Positions 11,501 through 23,395 of a stretch of 64,000 nt of DNA are shown here, in pieces. Source of the stretch: Cordia subcordata (lineage: Eukaryota > Streptophyta > Magnoliopsida > Boraginales > Cordiaceae); contig JAPTOF010000001.1 in NCBI GenBank assembly GCA_028554755.1, positions 198,501-262,500 of the forward strand, read 5' to 3'. The notes under the pieces were generated by a model that saw only the letters and a list, made by a program, of their open reading frames with translations, was not told the origin of the DNA and ran no database searches. How positions within the stretch are numbered: position 1 is the stretch's first letter; the number at the start of each line of letters is the position of its first letter. A program made the position numbers and the translations under genes.

Positions 11501-12937
11501 TGCTTCAAGTAGAACGCTCCCTCAAAAAGAAAATCTGACATCGTCCGTATCTGCAGCTCTTGAAACTACCATCAGAAGTCTTACAGTTAAGAATTCTATC
11601 AGCAATGATGAAAATGAATCTGATCTGCCTGACCTGATTGGATTTGGGCCCATTTCCAACAGTGAAAAAGCAGTTGAAGTTACGATGTCATCACAAGCGT
11701 TTCCTTCAGATAGAACTAAGAAAGGATCCACGAGCGCTAAATCTGAGCAGTTGAACAAAGGAAAGCTTGCACCAGCTGGTGGAAAGTCAATGAAGTTTGA
11801 AGTGAAAGACGAACCAATTCCTGGAGTTACTGAACCTAGAAGATCAAATCGCAGGATTCAGCCAACATCAAGGGTAGGCCATCGAATCTCATAATTTTTT
11901 AGTTGCATATTACCCTGACATGCATAACGTACTTGCCATTGTACAATACAATTTAACTCCACCATGAAATGGATTATGTGTAGTCTTTGTTTCCATGTCG
12001 GCCTTAAAGAATGTGATAAACCACCATAGATGGGGAAAAATGTGTGGGAACCAGGTTTAAAGAGTCTCCCTGAACTGAAAAATGGTCTATTTTGGCCTAG
12101 TGTAGAAGAATGGCACAGAAACTTCTGAACTGCTCAAGCTTTTTTGCTGTTCAGAAAGTTCCCCAAGCCAATATTTTTCCTTCCTAATCTAATGGTTTCA
12201 TTAACCAAAGTGTTACTAACCTCTTGCTATAGTAATAGTCATATTCAAGCTCTTGCACAAGGGGGGGAAGGGGAAGTTGTTGGGGCCGGGGGGGGGGGGG
12301 TTTGGGGGAGCGATACTTCTCGTTCCTACTAAACCGAGTCAAGGAAATAGGACTCAGCCATGGAAGACTTCCGAATCCCAGGATTCAATTCTATGTCCAA
12401 ACATCACATGCCAGCAGATGTGCTCAGCATTCTAAGTAATCAAGATATTGTGTCCAGAGGTGAGTACAGGACTACGAGTTGCTTGATCAGGATCCTAGGT
12501 TTATTGTGAGCCAAAAACCTTGATAGATTCCCTTCCTCTTCTACCCTCAATACTAGAGATAAATGGCACAATATTTCAGCCCAATGTTAACAAGGTTTTA
12601 TTAATTGGAATCCTGGTTGGCAAAGTCAAATTCAGCTGAAGCATAAAGCCTTGATATGGTATTTTGATTCATTAATTTCTTCACCTGCCTAATCATTGCT
12701 GCTTGATTTTATTACATCCAGCTATTGGAAGGGTTGCAAAGCTCACTGATTGTTTCAAAGATTCCATCAGTTTCGCATGACAAAAGTCAGAGAAGCCATA
12801 ACAGGGGTGCATCCAGAGGTAATTTTGAATCTTAGTTTTGTATAGTTGCTGGTGTTTCAACTGTATACTTTCTTAATTATCAGTGGTTGCTGATAACAGA
12901 ATTTGCTCGGTCACTTGTTTTGGTGACAGGGACGTAA
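2489..12937 (+). CDS. Agenet-domain protein, G2484-1-like (about 2,180 aa)
   Basis: This is a large, probably nuclear Agenet-domain protein resembling Arabidopsis G2484-1 (At4g17330 from memory). The N-terminus carries the family signature FDDSLHGHLRFD and NEDN-like QEDNHWIEDFSRGSSGIEF. The long middle is acidic and low-complexity; residues about 1420-1600 are Ala-rich and probably helical. Tandem Agenet modules follow at about 1717-1785 (EVFKNRGHFKGAWYPADVL) and 1803-1862 (WSVGDRVDAWIE ... RAWQLRPSLMW). Frame-consistent coding exons: 2489-4283, 4385-5017, 5269-5588, 5699-6153, 6802-6854, 6934-7041, 7111-8909, 9263-9371, 9703-9883, 10710-10777, 10879-10988, 11070-11873, 12722-12818, then either a spliced stop at 12935-12937 or a read-through stop at 12833-12835. 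Agenet modules are Tudor-like and often bind histone or chromatin partners; the role of this family is poorly known. It converges with the fucosyltransferase gene. Confidence 0.85.
4715..4972 (+). repeat. Two-copy 129-bp coding duplication
   Basis: Two adjacent copies of about 129 bp (about 4715-4843 and 4844-4972) encode near-identical 43-residue blocks sharing QVDPVPCGS and AEAV-VERN. The unit is a multiple of three, so the frame is kept. It lies in the second coding exon of the Agenet gene, in its acidic low-complexity region. Confidence 0.8.
9111..9230 (+). repeat. 59-bp tandem duplication in an intron
   Basis: Two adjacent copies beginning at 9111 and 9170 share tttgaaatcaagtcttag and ttttagcttgttatgctttt. 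They lie between the coding exons ending at 8909 and starting at 9263. No coding meaning is seen. Confidence 0.75.
9941..10198 (+). repeat. About 95-bp dispersed duplication in an intron
   Basis: The blocks at about 9941-10037 and 10103-10198 are imperfect direct copies sharing tgttgttgacct, aaatctaga and acaatcaggc. Both lie in the intron between the exons ending at 9883 and starting at 10710. Probably a local duplication. Confidence 0.7.
12282..12310 (+). other. Poly-G tract in an intron
   Basis: A run of more than a dozen G residues followed by tttgggggag gives several adjacent G-runs on the transcribed sense strand, inside the last large intron of the Agenet gene. It could form a G-quadruplex or be a sequencing-sensitive homopolymer. 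Confidence 0.6.
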
Positions 12938-14332
12938 TCATGGTTGACAAGAACTTTTGCTGCAATGATAGTCATGTTGAAGAAACTTTGTTCCTGGGGT
13001 TATTGAAATATTTAAGTAAAGTGATCTCAGAGTGGAAGTTTTTGCTTCCTAGTGTTTATGCTGTAAAATTTACATGGTAGATGTCCATATATTAGTTTTA
13101 GGTTGGTGCAAGTTAATTATGTTATCATGTATAGTCTACCTTTGATAGGCTGTATATGGGATTTGTCGGTCTAGGTTTGTCAAATTCTAGCAAGTCCTTC
13201 CGAATGGTTAATTTTAGTAGTCGATATCTTGGGATCTGTTTTGATTGAATATCGCAGGAGATGAAGTTTCTCAAAGAGCCGGAGATGAAGTTTCTCAAAG
13301 TTGCATAATATCTTGGGATCGGTTTCTCAAAGTCTAGCAAGTCCCTAGGGGCATAATGTTGTGATGTATTCAGGATGAATCTGGGCAAGCGGCAAGCTGA
13401 TAGTCCCGTGCCAGCAAAAATGGTAGCCAATTTACATCATTTGCTTCTGAAATAGATCCAAGTAAATTGGGAGATTTTGGATCTTGGCGACTTGTTTGGT
13501 CGGAATGCCTAATGCCTAATGGATGAATCTGTGCTGCATCGTGCTGATAGTGCATTCCGTCTGCGAAGCATAACAGATTTATGTGAATGCAAAGCTTTTG
13601 AATCTGCAGCCTCCTTGATCTGCTTTATCACATTATTGTTTAGGAGTGTCAACTAATACACGAGACTGTTAATCCGTCTATACATTTGGATAGTTTGCAT
13701 GCATGATGATCTGCTATCTTTAGGAACTTTGGAGCTTCAACTGGCAAAGTAGAATACGACATGCTGTGCTCACTTGATAGCATCTACGAGCCAAAAGATA
13801 GGGGAAGGAAAAAAAATTAAAAGATAAATTTCAAGACGAGAGGAATTTAATGAACTGAATATGTAAAACTAAAATTGGAAAAGCAATTGCTGAAGAATGG
13901 TTACGGGTAAACTGTTTGTGGTGGGTATAGATCCATGGCTTCGGTATAGTTGCTAGTAAACCTTTATATGCTCTGGCATAAAATGCATCAAGAATCCACC
14001 TCAGCAGTAAGGATTCAAACGCACTAGAGCAAGAAAAACAAGTCAATAATCTGTTTTTCCATTTCAGCATGAAATAGATTTGACATCCACTAAAGCAAAC
14101 TTCCTCCCTTGCCAACGATTGATTATTTTTCTTATGTACCTTGAGAGTTACAGACTCAAACTAACTAGCCGTACACGGATTTTTCCTTCTCCCAATACTA
14201 ATTCAGATAACAGATATAGGACTAGCAGCTGCCTCGTAGTTGGTTTCAACACCGTCCCAGCAATTTAATAGTTAATACCAAAAGAGACACAAGCTAAATA
14301 TAAGACGAAAGCTAAGTTGTCGTGTGTATGTT
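12938..14332. other. Convergent intergenic region
   Basis: This separates the 3' end of the Agenet gene from the 3' end of the minus-strand fucosyltransferase gene and presumably holds both 3' UTRs. Near 13258-13305 there is a tandem duplication with unit ggagatgaagtttctcaaag. Short frames here (13125-13430, 13831-14115) show no family resemblance and are treated as chance. Confidence 0.5.
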
Positions 14333-17300
14333 TTACTCGGACAGAAAATCATCATGGTCAATTTCTTCTGCAACGGATACCCGTGCTACCATGCTTGTAT
14401 TTATAATCCTATGGAAATTTCTATCATGCAGGTAACCATCATGGTATTCATATGTCAAGTTTCCCTCAGTAACATTTCCAACAGATTCGAAATTCTGATC
14501 TATGTTGTTGGTTTTCCTAGTACTAGAATACTTGGATGGTTTTTGGCAGATACAGGATGATGGGAATTCATGAAAATCGCCACGTCCTGGTCTCATCTCG
14601 TCAGGTTCTCCCATGAAACCCTTTTGGCATGATTTGACTTTTCTGGCAAATGTATCCCAGTCCAACTTGTCTTGTGCCTTGAACAAAGCACTAAGCTTCT
14701 TGGCGTTTGGTTTGATGGTCCTCTTATGACCGAAATACCTCCTTTGACATTTAAAATAAGCAATAGTTATTCTCAGAAATTTTTCTTTAAGAAAATAGAA
14801 AAGAAGATAGTTAAGGAATTCATCATAACAAGGATGACTGATCTATATGATTAGAACAAAGTATCATGCAAGTGACTCTCAAGCTACTCCTGAACAAAAC
14901 AACAAAAAAGCCACTTCAGCATGGATGAAGGTTTCTACTTTACAAACCTTATGTGGAGTACTGATCAAGCTTTTTTATTTATCTTTGGGAAAAGCGGAGT
15001 GTAAAAGTAACCAAGCAAATATCAGATAAATCCACACAGCTGTGGTGCATATATACAATCATAAGACTATTTATGTTCTGGACCATATGAAATAATGTTT
15101 TCCCAAGTGTTTAGTCTGTTTAAGGAGATCACCAAGGATCAAGCTGTGTTGACAAAGGGCCTCTTCCCACTGTTTCAAAAATCCATTGGGGAAATGATCA
15201 CCATTTTCTCAATGTAATCATTATAGACAAGAAGGAATACAAGTAAAACCCTGTTCTGTTTCAGAAGTAGTGTTTTTGCTATTGGCAGCACTAAGGAAAA
15301 CAATTCACGAGTACATTTGTGTTGTTCACTTCATCCGACAAATATTGTTCAGTTAATTCAACTAATAAAAATTGTTTGCAAGAATTGCACTGTGCACTGG
15401 TATAAACAAGTGACAGAGTTCTTACCTTCGACCAGCTAGGATCTTAGCCATATTGCCATTATTATTGGTGACAAAAACATCACTTTCATCGCAGACAATG
15501 TAGTCAATTGCAGCAAGACGAGAAGCAAAGGGAAGAAAAGGTTGTAGCTCTTGAGTAGCAAGCATCTCTTTTGTGTAGAAGTTTGGAAAGAGCTCTTTCA
15601 GAGGCCTTAAAGTTTCTTCTCCACCATATATTTCACCAGATGCAACGTAGAGGTATGTGTCATTTCCAAAGCCAAGGGCCCGCAGCATCAAACCCACTTC
15701 ACGGGGTGTGAGTGGGCATTTCCCTCTTGATCTCTCTTCATCTGGGCTAGGATCCTGAACCAATAACAACACATCAGAAGAACAAAAGGAATTGTTTCAA
15801 ACGGCAAAACCCGGAACAAAAGAATTCCCTATTTTTCAAGCTTTGTGGAAACACTTAGGAGAGGTGAAGATTGGAGTTCGGCCAAACAATAATTAAGGCG
15901 ATGATTTATTAAGATAGCATCTCACAGGTAATGTTTCCCATCTTTTCCTTATCTCTCTGAGCTCTTGTCGTTCTTTATCTCCTCCACCATAGTAACATCC
16001 TGAGAAAGCCAACATATCTGGTTCAAACCTGTGATGCACATATTTATCAGAAACACAGATTACAAGTGCAGGTTCCGTAAAAAAAAAAGATTATTATGAA
16101 AAGAACATAGAGAACACTTGGTTTCAGATTATTATGAAAATTACTTCCTGAAGATAGACTCACAGTTTTGAACTGATACCATATTGCTTCCAACATTCAA
16201 AATATGAAATTCAAGCTATCAGTTAACTTTTCACTCTTCAATTTTTTATTGTACTAACTCTTCAAATTTATAAACAATTAACATCACTGTACTAAAAATA
16301 TCAAACCTTAAGTGAACTGCAATAAAACGTTTGGCCATCTTCTGCATTCGTGCCACAATTTTCTGACCCAGATTCCTTATGGGTTCAGTAAATCTCAGTG
16401 CATGATAATTTACTCGGCATCGCAACTTTTGTAGCTCTTCATCAAGGTTATTAGCAAGCCTGTAATCAAATTTCGTGAGCTGAACAACCTGCAAAAAGAC
16501 ACAGAGATCACTCCTTGGCACAAAGTGGAGAAAGATTTGCATCCTACAATCTTTTTTTCCTAATTTTCCGCCATTTTAGATAAACATACAGTTAGGCTGC
16601 ATATGGACGAGGCTATTAATGGGAAGTTCTTGTTCTTTCAGTGAAGAGATTGTCAGTATGAAAAAAATGTAAAAGAATTAACTATAGCACGATAAATTTT
16701 GACAGACTGAACATGGTAATACTTAATAATATAATGAGTATTTCATCTTACACGCCTTCTCAGGATTATGGGCAGGACTTGCTCCAGATAATATTCAGGT
16801 TCTGATTTCCTAGGCACACGCATTGTATATGGTGGTCTCTCCATTGATCTCATGACCTTTTCAGTGACTCTTTTTACAATTGTAATGTCCTTCGCAAGGT
16901 AAGAAATGAACCAATCAACATCGAAAATGTCGAGAAAGTCGCTGCAAGTTAGCAACATATATTTGAATAAGAACGAGATGGTAACTTCATTTGAATCATT
17001 ACCATCTAATAAGATAAATCATGGAATTCCTTTTTAACACTCAAAATTGTGCGGTTCATGCGCGGGAGTGAGTGATTCAATCCAACTAACCTGTCATCCT
17101 TCCAGAATGACTGATGATCCAATTCAGGTACCACCAACGTAGCATTAAGAATCCGTGCAACAACTACAGCCTCAGTTATCTAAAAGAAGAAAATGGATAT
17201 CAGAAAATAGATTATGGATGTCAAAATCAAGGTTGATGAAACTTAGATTCTAAATTGGCCATCTTTTAAAAATTGTGTAGGTGAGGAAAGTATATACTCA

Positions 17301-19385
17301 CTCCTGTTCTTTGTTGGTTTAATCCTCCACTTGTCGCAATGAGAAGATAGCCATTTGATGATTGCTCACGCACAGCAGCTATATTTCAAATTCAGAGAAG
17401 TTAGGGACTGGTTGTGTTCTTGCCAAAAGTAAAGTAATTATTGAAAAACATAAATAGTAGAAAGTATCAAGCTAGGATTTTTCAAGTAATTCAACTCTGT
17501 CAGTAATTAACAATAGGCATCACCAGCAATAACTAGATGAGAAAGACTAGAAATAAGTCAAAAACTAGTTTTTATGGATTCCAGTTTGCTATCTGATTAT
17601 GTCACATCAATAAGGACTGCATTTCAGTGAGCCATGCAAACAATAAACCAATATGACAACTTCCGGCATGTTACTCATGTATGATATTATTAAATTTCCT
17701 AACATGAAATGAACTTGCTGCTAATACACATTCTATCTTTAAAGGTAGAAACAAAATAATGCTGAAAACAGTAACTGACTTGAAGAAGATATCTACTGAG
17801 GGAGGGGGGGAGAAAAAAGGATAATATTCCTTTCTAACATGAACTTTGGCTGGAACTATCCACCACTTGAATTTCCTTTCAGTTGTGGATAATGCTTTCT
17901 GTAGTGGCCTAAACAAGTGAGTTTATTACTTTAAAGCAGCCTAAACACAGCAATCATGCAACTCAATTGTTACTCTAGCTCAGAATACCAGAATAATAAT
18001 TGAAGAGCCTATAGCATCTTCATAATTGGTAAGCTGGACACATTACAATTAGAGACATCAACAATTTAAAAATATACATTTTGCTGCAGGACAAACGTCT
18101 CCATTTTAGGTTTGAGCCTTTTGAACAAGAATTTAAGTACAACACGTAATAATTTTCGTGAGATTGGAAGAATGAGAGCACAATGAATGTGCTGTTCTCT
18201 TGGTAGCATCTGAGAAACACATAGGAAGAGCCAGCCAACTTACAAGTAAAATGAGGGTCTCGCTTGCTGCATCCATAGTAGAAGTTCGAAAACTTTGACT
18301 TCCAAATATCAACTGGTGCATGTCCACCTCTATCCTTCAATAGTGAAAGAAAGTCAGCAGCGCTTTATGACCATAACTCTTGAAAATCAAAAGCAGATCA
18401 TCTCTTCCAACATATAGAGATTTGTCAAAGCATGATAGTGCCATTGCGCACTTCCAGGTTCAGAACAGCTGCATTTCTACTGTATGTTTTGCAAAGATAG
18501 AAACTGACTCGCAGAGCTCTAGACTACCCAAAAGAAAAGGGGAAAAAAAGAACTCAACCACGTCAAAGAAAGCACAAAAAATTGGCATAATTGAATTCTT
18601 TCCATATTAATCAGATATATTTATTATTTAAACTTAGTTTGAATAAATTATTAATCTTGCAAAAGGTAAGCCTCGTATTCATGATTGCAACACAACATAT
18701 TTAATAATTAAATATGCAGCTAACAATTAGATTAATTTGCAGGGTGCGGAAAGAAAAAAAGCAATGTTGCACACATTTCAGTTTTAGTTTTATGAAAGAC
18801 CATGGAAATGAAGAATGAATTAACGCCCCATATTTAAGCTCATTTTCAACTCACAAAATTTAAAGCATAAGAAAAAGTGAAAGAAAAAGTTAGCATAAGA
18901 AAAATAATCTCAACATTTAGCTTAAAAATCATAACCTCAACCCCGCATTCTCATGCTTCTGCCAAGAAAATAAAAAGTAATAGAAAATTTGGAAAGTGCT
19001 GACAAAGTTAAGGGCTCCTTTGGATTGCCTTCTTCTTAAAAAAAAAACAAAATTTTAACAACTTTTTAAAAAAAGAGTTTTTTTTTTTTTTTTAAAGAAG
19101 CTAAAAACGATGGCTTCTGAAAAATATTTTATTTAAGCTTTATTCGAGGGTTTTCTTTTAGAGATTTAACATTTTCGAAATCTAAGCCAAATAGTTTTCA
19201 AAAACCAATCCAAACAGGCCTAAAAGTGCATTTGATATTTAGCTTAAAAATCAAAACTTAACACCGCATTTCCATTTTTCTTCCCAAGAAGAGAAAGAAA
19301 TTAAAGAAAGAATCGCATTTGATATATAGCTTCAGAATCATAACTCTAACACCATATTTCCATTTCTCTGCTAAGAAAAGGAACA

Positions 19386-19438
<53 letters not shown>

Positions 19439-19637
19439 TTGAGAAATATGAGAATTGCTTACAAATTTATAGAACAAAGTGCGTTTGATGATTCGTTGAG
19501 AGTACCACTCAAGATCAGAAGCAACGTGGCCGGTGAACAGCGATATTAACCCCAAGGCAAACAGCATCGAGCCGCACACCACCGTCCAGGAGATCGCTGG
19601 CCGCCTCCCCGGTGACTTCGGAGAATGCAGTTTCAGC

Positions 19638-19674
<37 letters not shown>

Positions 19675-19729
19675 ACAGCAACAGTAGCTCACCTCCTCCA
19701 CATCTACACGGCTTGTCCGCCGCTCCCAT
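14333..19729 (-). CDS. O-fucosyltransferase family protein (577 aa)
   Basis: A plant GDP-fucose protein O-fucosyltransferase-like protein (PF10250 type), expected as a Golgi type II membrane protein. Residues about 46-70 (ISWTVVCGSMLFALGLIS) form the single anchor after a short cytosolic tail holding a poly-Asn run. Family signatures follow in order: APVDIWKSKFSNFYYGCS, NGYLLIATSGGLNQQRTG, ATLVVPELDHQSFWKDDSDF, FIAVHLRFEPDMLAFSGCYY, YLYVASGEIYGG and SDVFVTNNNGNMAKILAGRR. Exons on the minus strand: 19463-19729, 18244-18334, 17302-17378, 17091-17179, 16752-16941, 16307-16488, 15926-16028, 15426-15754, 14333-14738; all phases agree. The second exon starts at a weak acceptor (ttgaag|gat), the least certain junction. 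Arabidopsis relatives recalled are At4g16650 and At4g17430. Acceptor substrate unknown. Confidence 0.88.
18913..19380 (-). repeat. Three copies of a 65-bp repeat in intron 1
   Basis: Related blocks start at about 18913, 19229 and 19315, each running from cattt-(gata)-tagctt to catttccatttttct-like sequence and a purine tail. They lie inside the first intron of the fucosyltransferase gene. The first copy is separated from the others by a MITE-like insertion. Confidence 0.65.
19015..19222. mobile_element. hAT-like MITE in intron 1 of the fucosyltransferase gene
   Basis: About 205 bp with imperfect inverted ends, aagggctcctttggattg on the left and caatccaaacaggccta on the right, with T-rich and A-rich arms that can pair. 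The gggc-tgtttggattg end is common to nonautonomous hAT-like elements in plants. No transposase is encoded. No clear target duplication was found. Confidence 0.6.
19388..19438 (+). repeat. Compound (CA)n(TA)n(GA)n microsatellite
   Basis: Consecutive dinucleotide runs of ac, ta and ga occur immediately inside intron 1 of the fucosyltransferase gene, about 25 bp from the exon 1 donor. Confidence 0.9.
19638..19672 (-). repeat. Exonic (AAT)n microsatellite coding poly-Asn
   Basis: On the plus strand this reads (TTA)n. On the minus strand it encodes an 11-residue Asn run in the cytosolic N-terminus of the fucosyltransferase, right after a short Leu run. Trinucleotide units keep the frame, so length variation would be tolerated. 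Confidence 0.9.
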
Positions 19730-20778
19730 CTTTATGCACTTCCAACCCTCTCCTTATTCTCATATTATATCACCATACACTAACTGCACTATACAGACAT
19801 ATACGTACATATCTCTGTGTGTGTGTGTGTATGTATATATATAAACATACGTGCCTTTGCTTGGAGAGAGCTGTGGTGTGGGAGGGGTGTGGGTGGAAGG
19901 GGGAGCAGAAAAAAGAAGGGAGTTTTGCGTGGTATTACTCATTAATGAACGTCTACTTTAGGATTTAATGAAACGAAAATAGATGTTATTGTTGAGGTTA
20001 AAGTGGGAATTTAATAAATCTCCAAATTGAGGAAAAAAAACCATAGTTTTTCTTTTTGGTCGGAGAGAAAAAGCTAATTTATTAGATTTGTTAAATGCTT
20101 TCCTTTACATCTTTTTGTTACTTTCTTCTTTTTTTTTTTTCCTCCCAATTTTTGGTTTTATATGAAGAAGGTCGCAAAAACTATTCACTTGGATCAATTT
20201 ATAGTTTACGTGTGAAAATAGTGATTATGTTTTTTTTCGAATGAAGAGATTGTCAAAGCAGCAAAGCTTTATGAGCTGTGTTACAAAAGTGAAAAATATG
20301 TGTTTGAATCTACAGAATTGTTATGAGATGTGTTGAAATTTTACTAAGCCCCCATTTGTTTTGCCAAAAATAATTTGTTTTGTAAAATATTTTTCATATA
20401 ATTTTTTTTGTAAAAAAATATTTTTCGTTATTTAGTAGTCATAATAAAAATTAATTAGAGAATATTTTTAATGAGACTAAGTTTTGGTTTAAGCTCAAAC
20501 TAAACAAGTTAAACAAATTTGGAATTGGGTGACTATTAATAAAGGTGAGGAGACAATTTAATTTAATTAGGGGTAGTTCCATTTAAAGTGCTGAAGCTCC
20601 TTGTCAACAAATTCTTGCTTTAGTTGTTATTGTCTAAATCTTTGGGCGACCGTCGAATGTCGACATGAAAAAGACTCAATATTTTTAGTTTTTTGCTTTG
20701 GGTTTGTTCGTAGTTGGGCAACATGAAAAAGATGCTTTACACACGTATGCACAACATTTATTGACACCAAAGAAACAA

Positions 20779-21345
20779 TCAGCGGCGGAGTCAGGATCTA
20801 AGTTTAGCGGTTACATATTAATATATATATATATATATATTTAAAAATAAATTATTAAAAAGATGTAATATTTAATATGGTAATGGTATCTTAATATATA
20901 TAAGAAACACAAACACATATCTATCATTATTGTAAATAAAATTACCTTTTATAATTGTCCTAACTTAACTATAGGTTTTGAAAATATAAAATATTCAACT
21001 TAAAAATAATTCTTTAGATAAGTCACTAAGTAGTGATTTTTTCTTTTATTTTCCCTTTCTATATCTAATTGTTTCCATCTATATTTTTATTTTGTTACTT
21101 ATTTGCTTTTTTTTCTGAATTTATTTTTTTGGTTAAAAGTAAAATAAAGAGTATTGATATTACATTTATCACAATCATGAGAGGGTGTACTCTTATTACG
21201 AGAGGATGCATCTCATTTTAATTAATCTCTCATAATAAAAAAATTAATAAAAAGTAATAATATTTTTTTTTTAAAAAGTCAGGGGGTGCATGTCCTCCCT
21301 CACCCCCCGCCCCCGCGGGGGGAGTCCATGTGGCTTCGGCTATGC
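20779..21345. mobile_element. Possible nonautonomous element with imperfect inverted ends
   Basis: The left edge reads agcggcggagtcaggat and the right edge contains atgtggcttcggctatg, which are roughly inverted copies. The interior is AT-rich and noncoding, ending with a C-rich then G-rich palindrome (ccccgcccccgcgggggg) near 21304-21322. Similar ggcggagtcaggat edges recur in many plant genomes. Class unknown. Confidence 0.35.
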
Positions 21346-21490
21346 AAACAACAATATTATGAATCGAGGTTGAAGAATGCTGTTATTAGCTACTTTTTTA
21401 CATGCTACGATGTAAATGCGAAAATTTTGTACCAGAGTGCTTAGTAAAAAGAGCTAGCTTGACTTTTCCTTGTTCAAAGTGACACCATGT

Positions 21491-21534
<44 letters not shown>

Positions 21535-22329
21535 ACGAAGGAAAACAGACTAAACTTTACATTCAAGTTGCAAAAATAAATACTAGTTGGGACTTAAAGA
21601 CTCCTCATTGATCCATGAGAAGGGATGTTCATAATTTACCTACTTCTATCTTTACAATCAATAAAGCTTTTGACTTAAAACACCATCACAGCAAACTCCT
21701 TTCCAATGGTACTCCCATCTTTTCTTGAGTTTTGACGAGAGAGAGAGAGAGAGAATGGATGACTAAAGTTTATTTTTCCATGATGACTTGCTTCAATTTT
21801 GTTTTATCTTTTCTTGGATATAATCAGTAGAAGTAGTAGTAGTAGTAGAATAACTAATCAAATGGGGTCCAAATGCAAAGAGATGTGGTTGTCCATTTAT
21901 AACGCACGTATAATAGGCCCAACTTTCATGTTAATAATTTCTGCCTCCTCAGCATGCAGTGTAATTAGACTTTTTTTTCTAACCAATTCATTGTCTAGCT
22001 ATATATGACTTCCACGCATTATTACACATTTACACTACCCTCCTGTGAGAGCTTTGAATATATCTGTGAATCCATCTCCTCTTTATTGTTTTAGCAAGCA
22101 TGGCTAATAAGAACGGTATGGTGATAAGTTATTTTTAAAATTATTTTATTACGGGTTTTATTATTTATTTTATAGTTGTTAAAACTTTCATGTAATGTTA
22201 TTTTATGTCTTTTTTACCGTTGAATCCACTTTTGGCCAAGGACATACATTCTGCTCCAGGTACAGTGAAACATGCACTCTACCCTGCTAAGCAGCAGCAG
22301 CAGCAGCGATAATGTGAATGACAGCAGCA

Positions 22330-22457
22330 GCAGATCAGCTAACCGGCCCATTATAAATGTGTTTGTTCATGCGTTGTTGAGCAGATCAGCTAACCGGCCC
22401 ATTATAAATATGTTTGTTCATGCCCTGTTGAGCAGATCAGCTAACCGGCCCATTAAG
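22330..22457 (+). repeat. 51-bp minisatellite, 2.5 copies
   Basis: The unit gcagatcagctaaccggccc... begins at 22330, 22381 and 22432, exactly 51 bp apart; the third copy is partial. The first two copies differ at few positions. Because 51 is a multiple of three, a 72-codon frame from 22272 to 22490 carries a repeated 17-residue motif (SRSANRPIIN-FVHALL). No homologue recognised. Confidence 0.85.
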
Positions 22458-22915
22458 AAATCTTGGTCCAAGTTGCACCAGGAAACATAGCTCTGCTTAC
22501 TAGCTACCCAGTTTCCCTTGACCCAAAAAAAAAAAAAAAAAAAAAAAAGCTATCTAGTTTTTAGGCATGACTTCTCGTATGCCCTCATTTGCTATATTAC
22601 CTAGGTCAGTTAATTAGTCATAGGTGCTTCCTGTTTTTAATTTTGTTTTGGTCGAAGCCTCAAGATTACCGCCAATCTAGAATTTGAGACTCGTATATAT
22701 ATACATATACATATATACATATATATATGTTTATGTATCTATTAGTTGTCTTTGTCCATTTAAAGTTAAATTAATTTTTTAACATAAAAATATCTTTACA
22801 ATATACATATTTTTTCAAAAATATGTATCCTCGATCCGCCCGTGAATAATTTCATTATCAGAGTCAGTTTGGGCTATAGCCACCACTAGTACAAACAGAT
22901 ATTAGAGTTAGTAAT

Positions 22916-22959
<44 letters not shown>

Positions 22960-23107
22960 TAGTAGGGTAAAATGTATAGTGTGGATTATAAGGATTGCAA
23001 TCTCAATAATTACCTCAGAGTCTGTTCACCCTCTGGTTTGTCGCCATCAAATTGTTGTTCTATAGTGGAATATTGTTCAAACTAAAGGCGATTGATGCAT
23101 ACAAAGG

Positions 23108-23183
23108 GAGATGCTGACAAAGGGAATGAATTCACGACAAATAAAGCAGCCAGCCCCAGAGAGTTATGGGTTGGCTGCCAAAT
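23108..23183 (+). other. Motif shared with 32076-32143 (inverted)
   Basis: Two outer blocks, gagatgctgacaaaggg with atgaa, and gttggctgccaaat, match the reverse complement of 32076-32143, while the middle differs. Nature unknown; it may be the edges of a repeat family, a conserved noncoding element or an RNA gene. Confidence 0.5.
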
Positions 23184-23360
23184 TGTTAAAAAAAAAAAAA
23201 ATTAACATTATAAGGGCAGACAGATTGTTTTATCCATGACCTAATCGTGATTGGTAGATAAAAGGTTGGTCACCTGGAAAGCAATTTGAATATATATGAG
23301 TTACTAAGAGAATGTCTATATTTTTCATAATAAAATTTTTACGTGCTTCATACAATCAAT

Positions 23361-23395
<35 letters not shown>

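Noticed and set aside
18020..18340. 106-aa unspliced frame around fucosyltransferase exon 2
   Set aside because: Only 18244-18334 matches the family. Beyond the donor the text diverges, and splicing to 17378 restores conserved residues.
19346..19729. Unspliced 127-aa reading of fucosyltransferase exon 1
   Set aside because: The frame runs past a good donor (gtaagc at 19462) into dinucleotide repeats. The spliced form restores family sequence.
22486..22565. Retroposed gene or SINE ending in poly(A) at 22527-22550
   Set aside because: No body with promoter boxes precedes the A-tract, and the possible flanking repeats (agctaccca/agctatcta) are too short and imperfect.
23099..23190. miRNA precursor at the shared motif
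   Set aside because: The two conserved arms do not pair with each other in either copy, and I recognise no known mature miRNA. Kept only as an unexplained motif.
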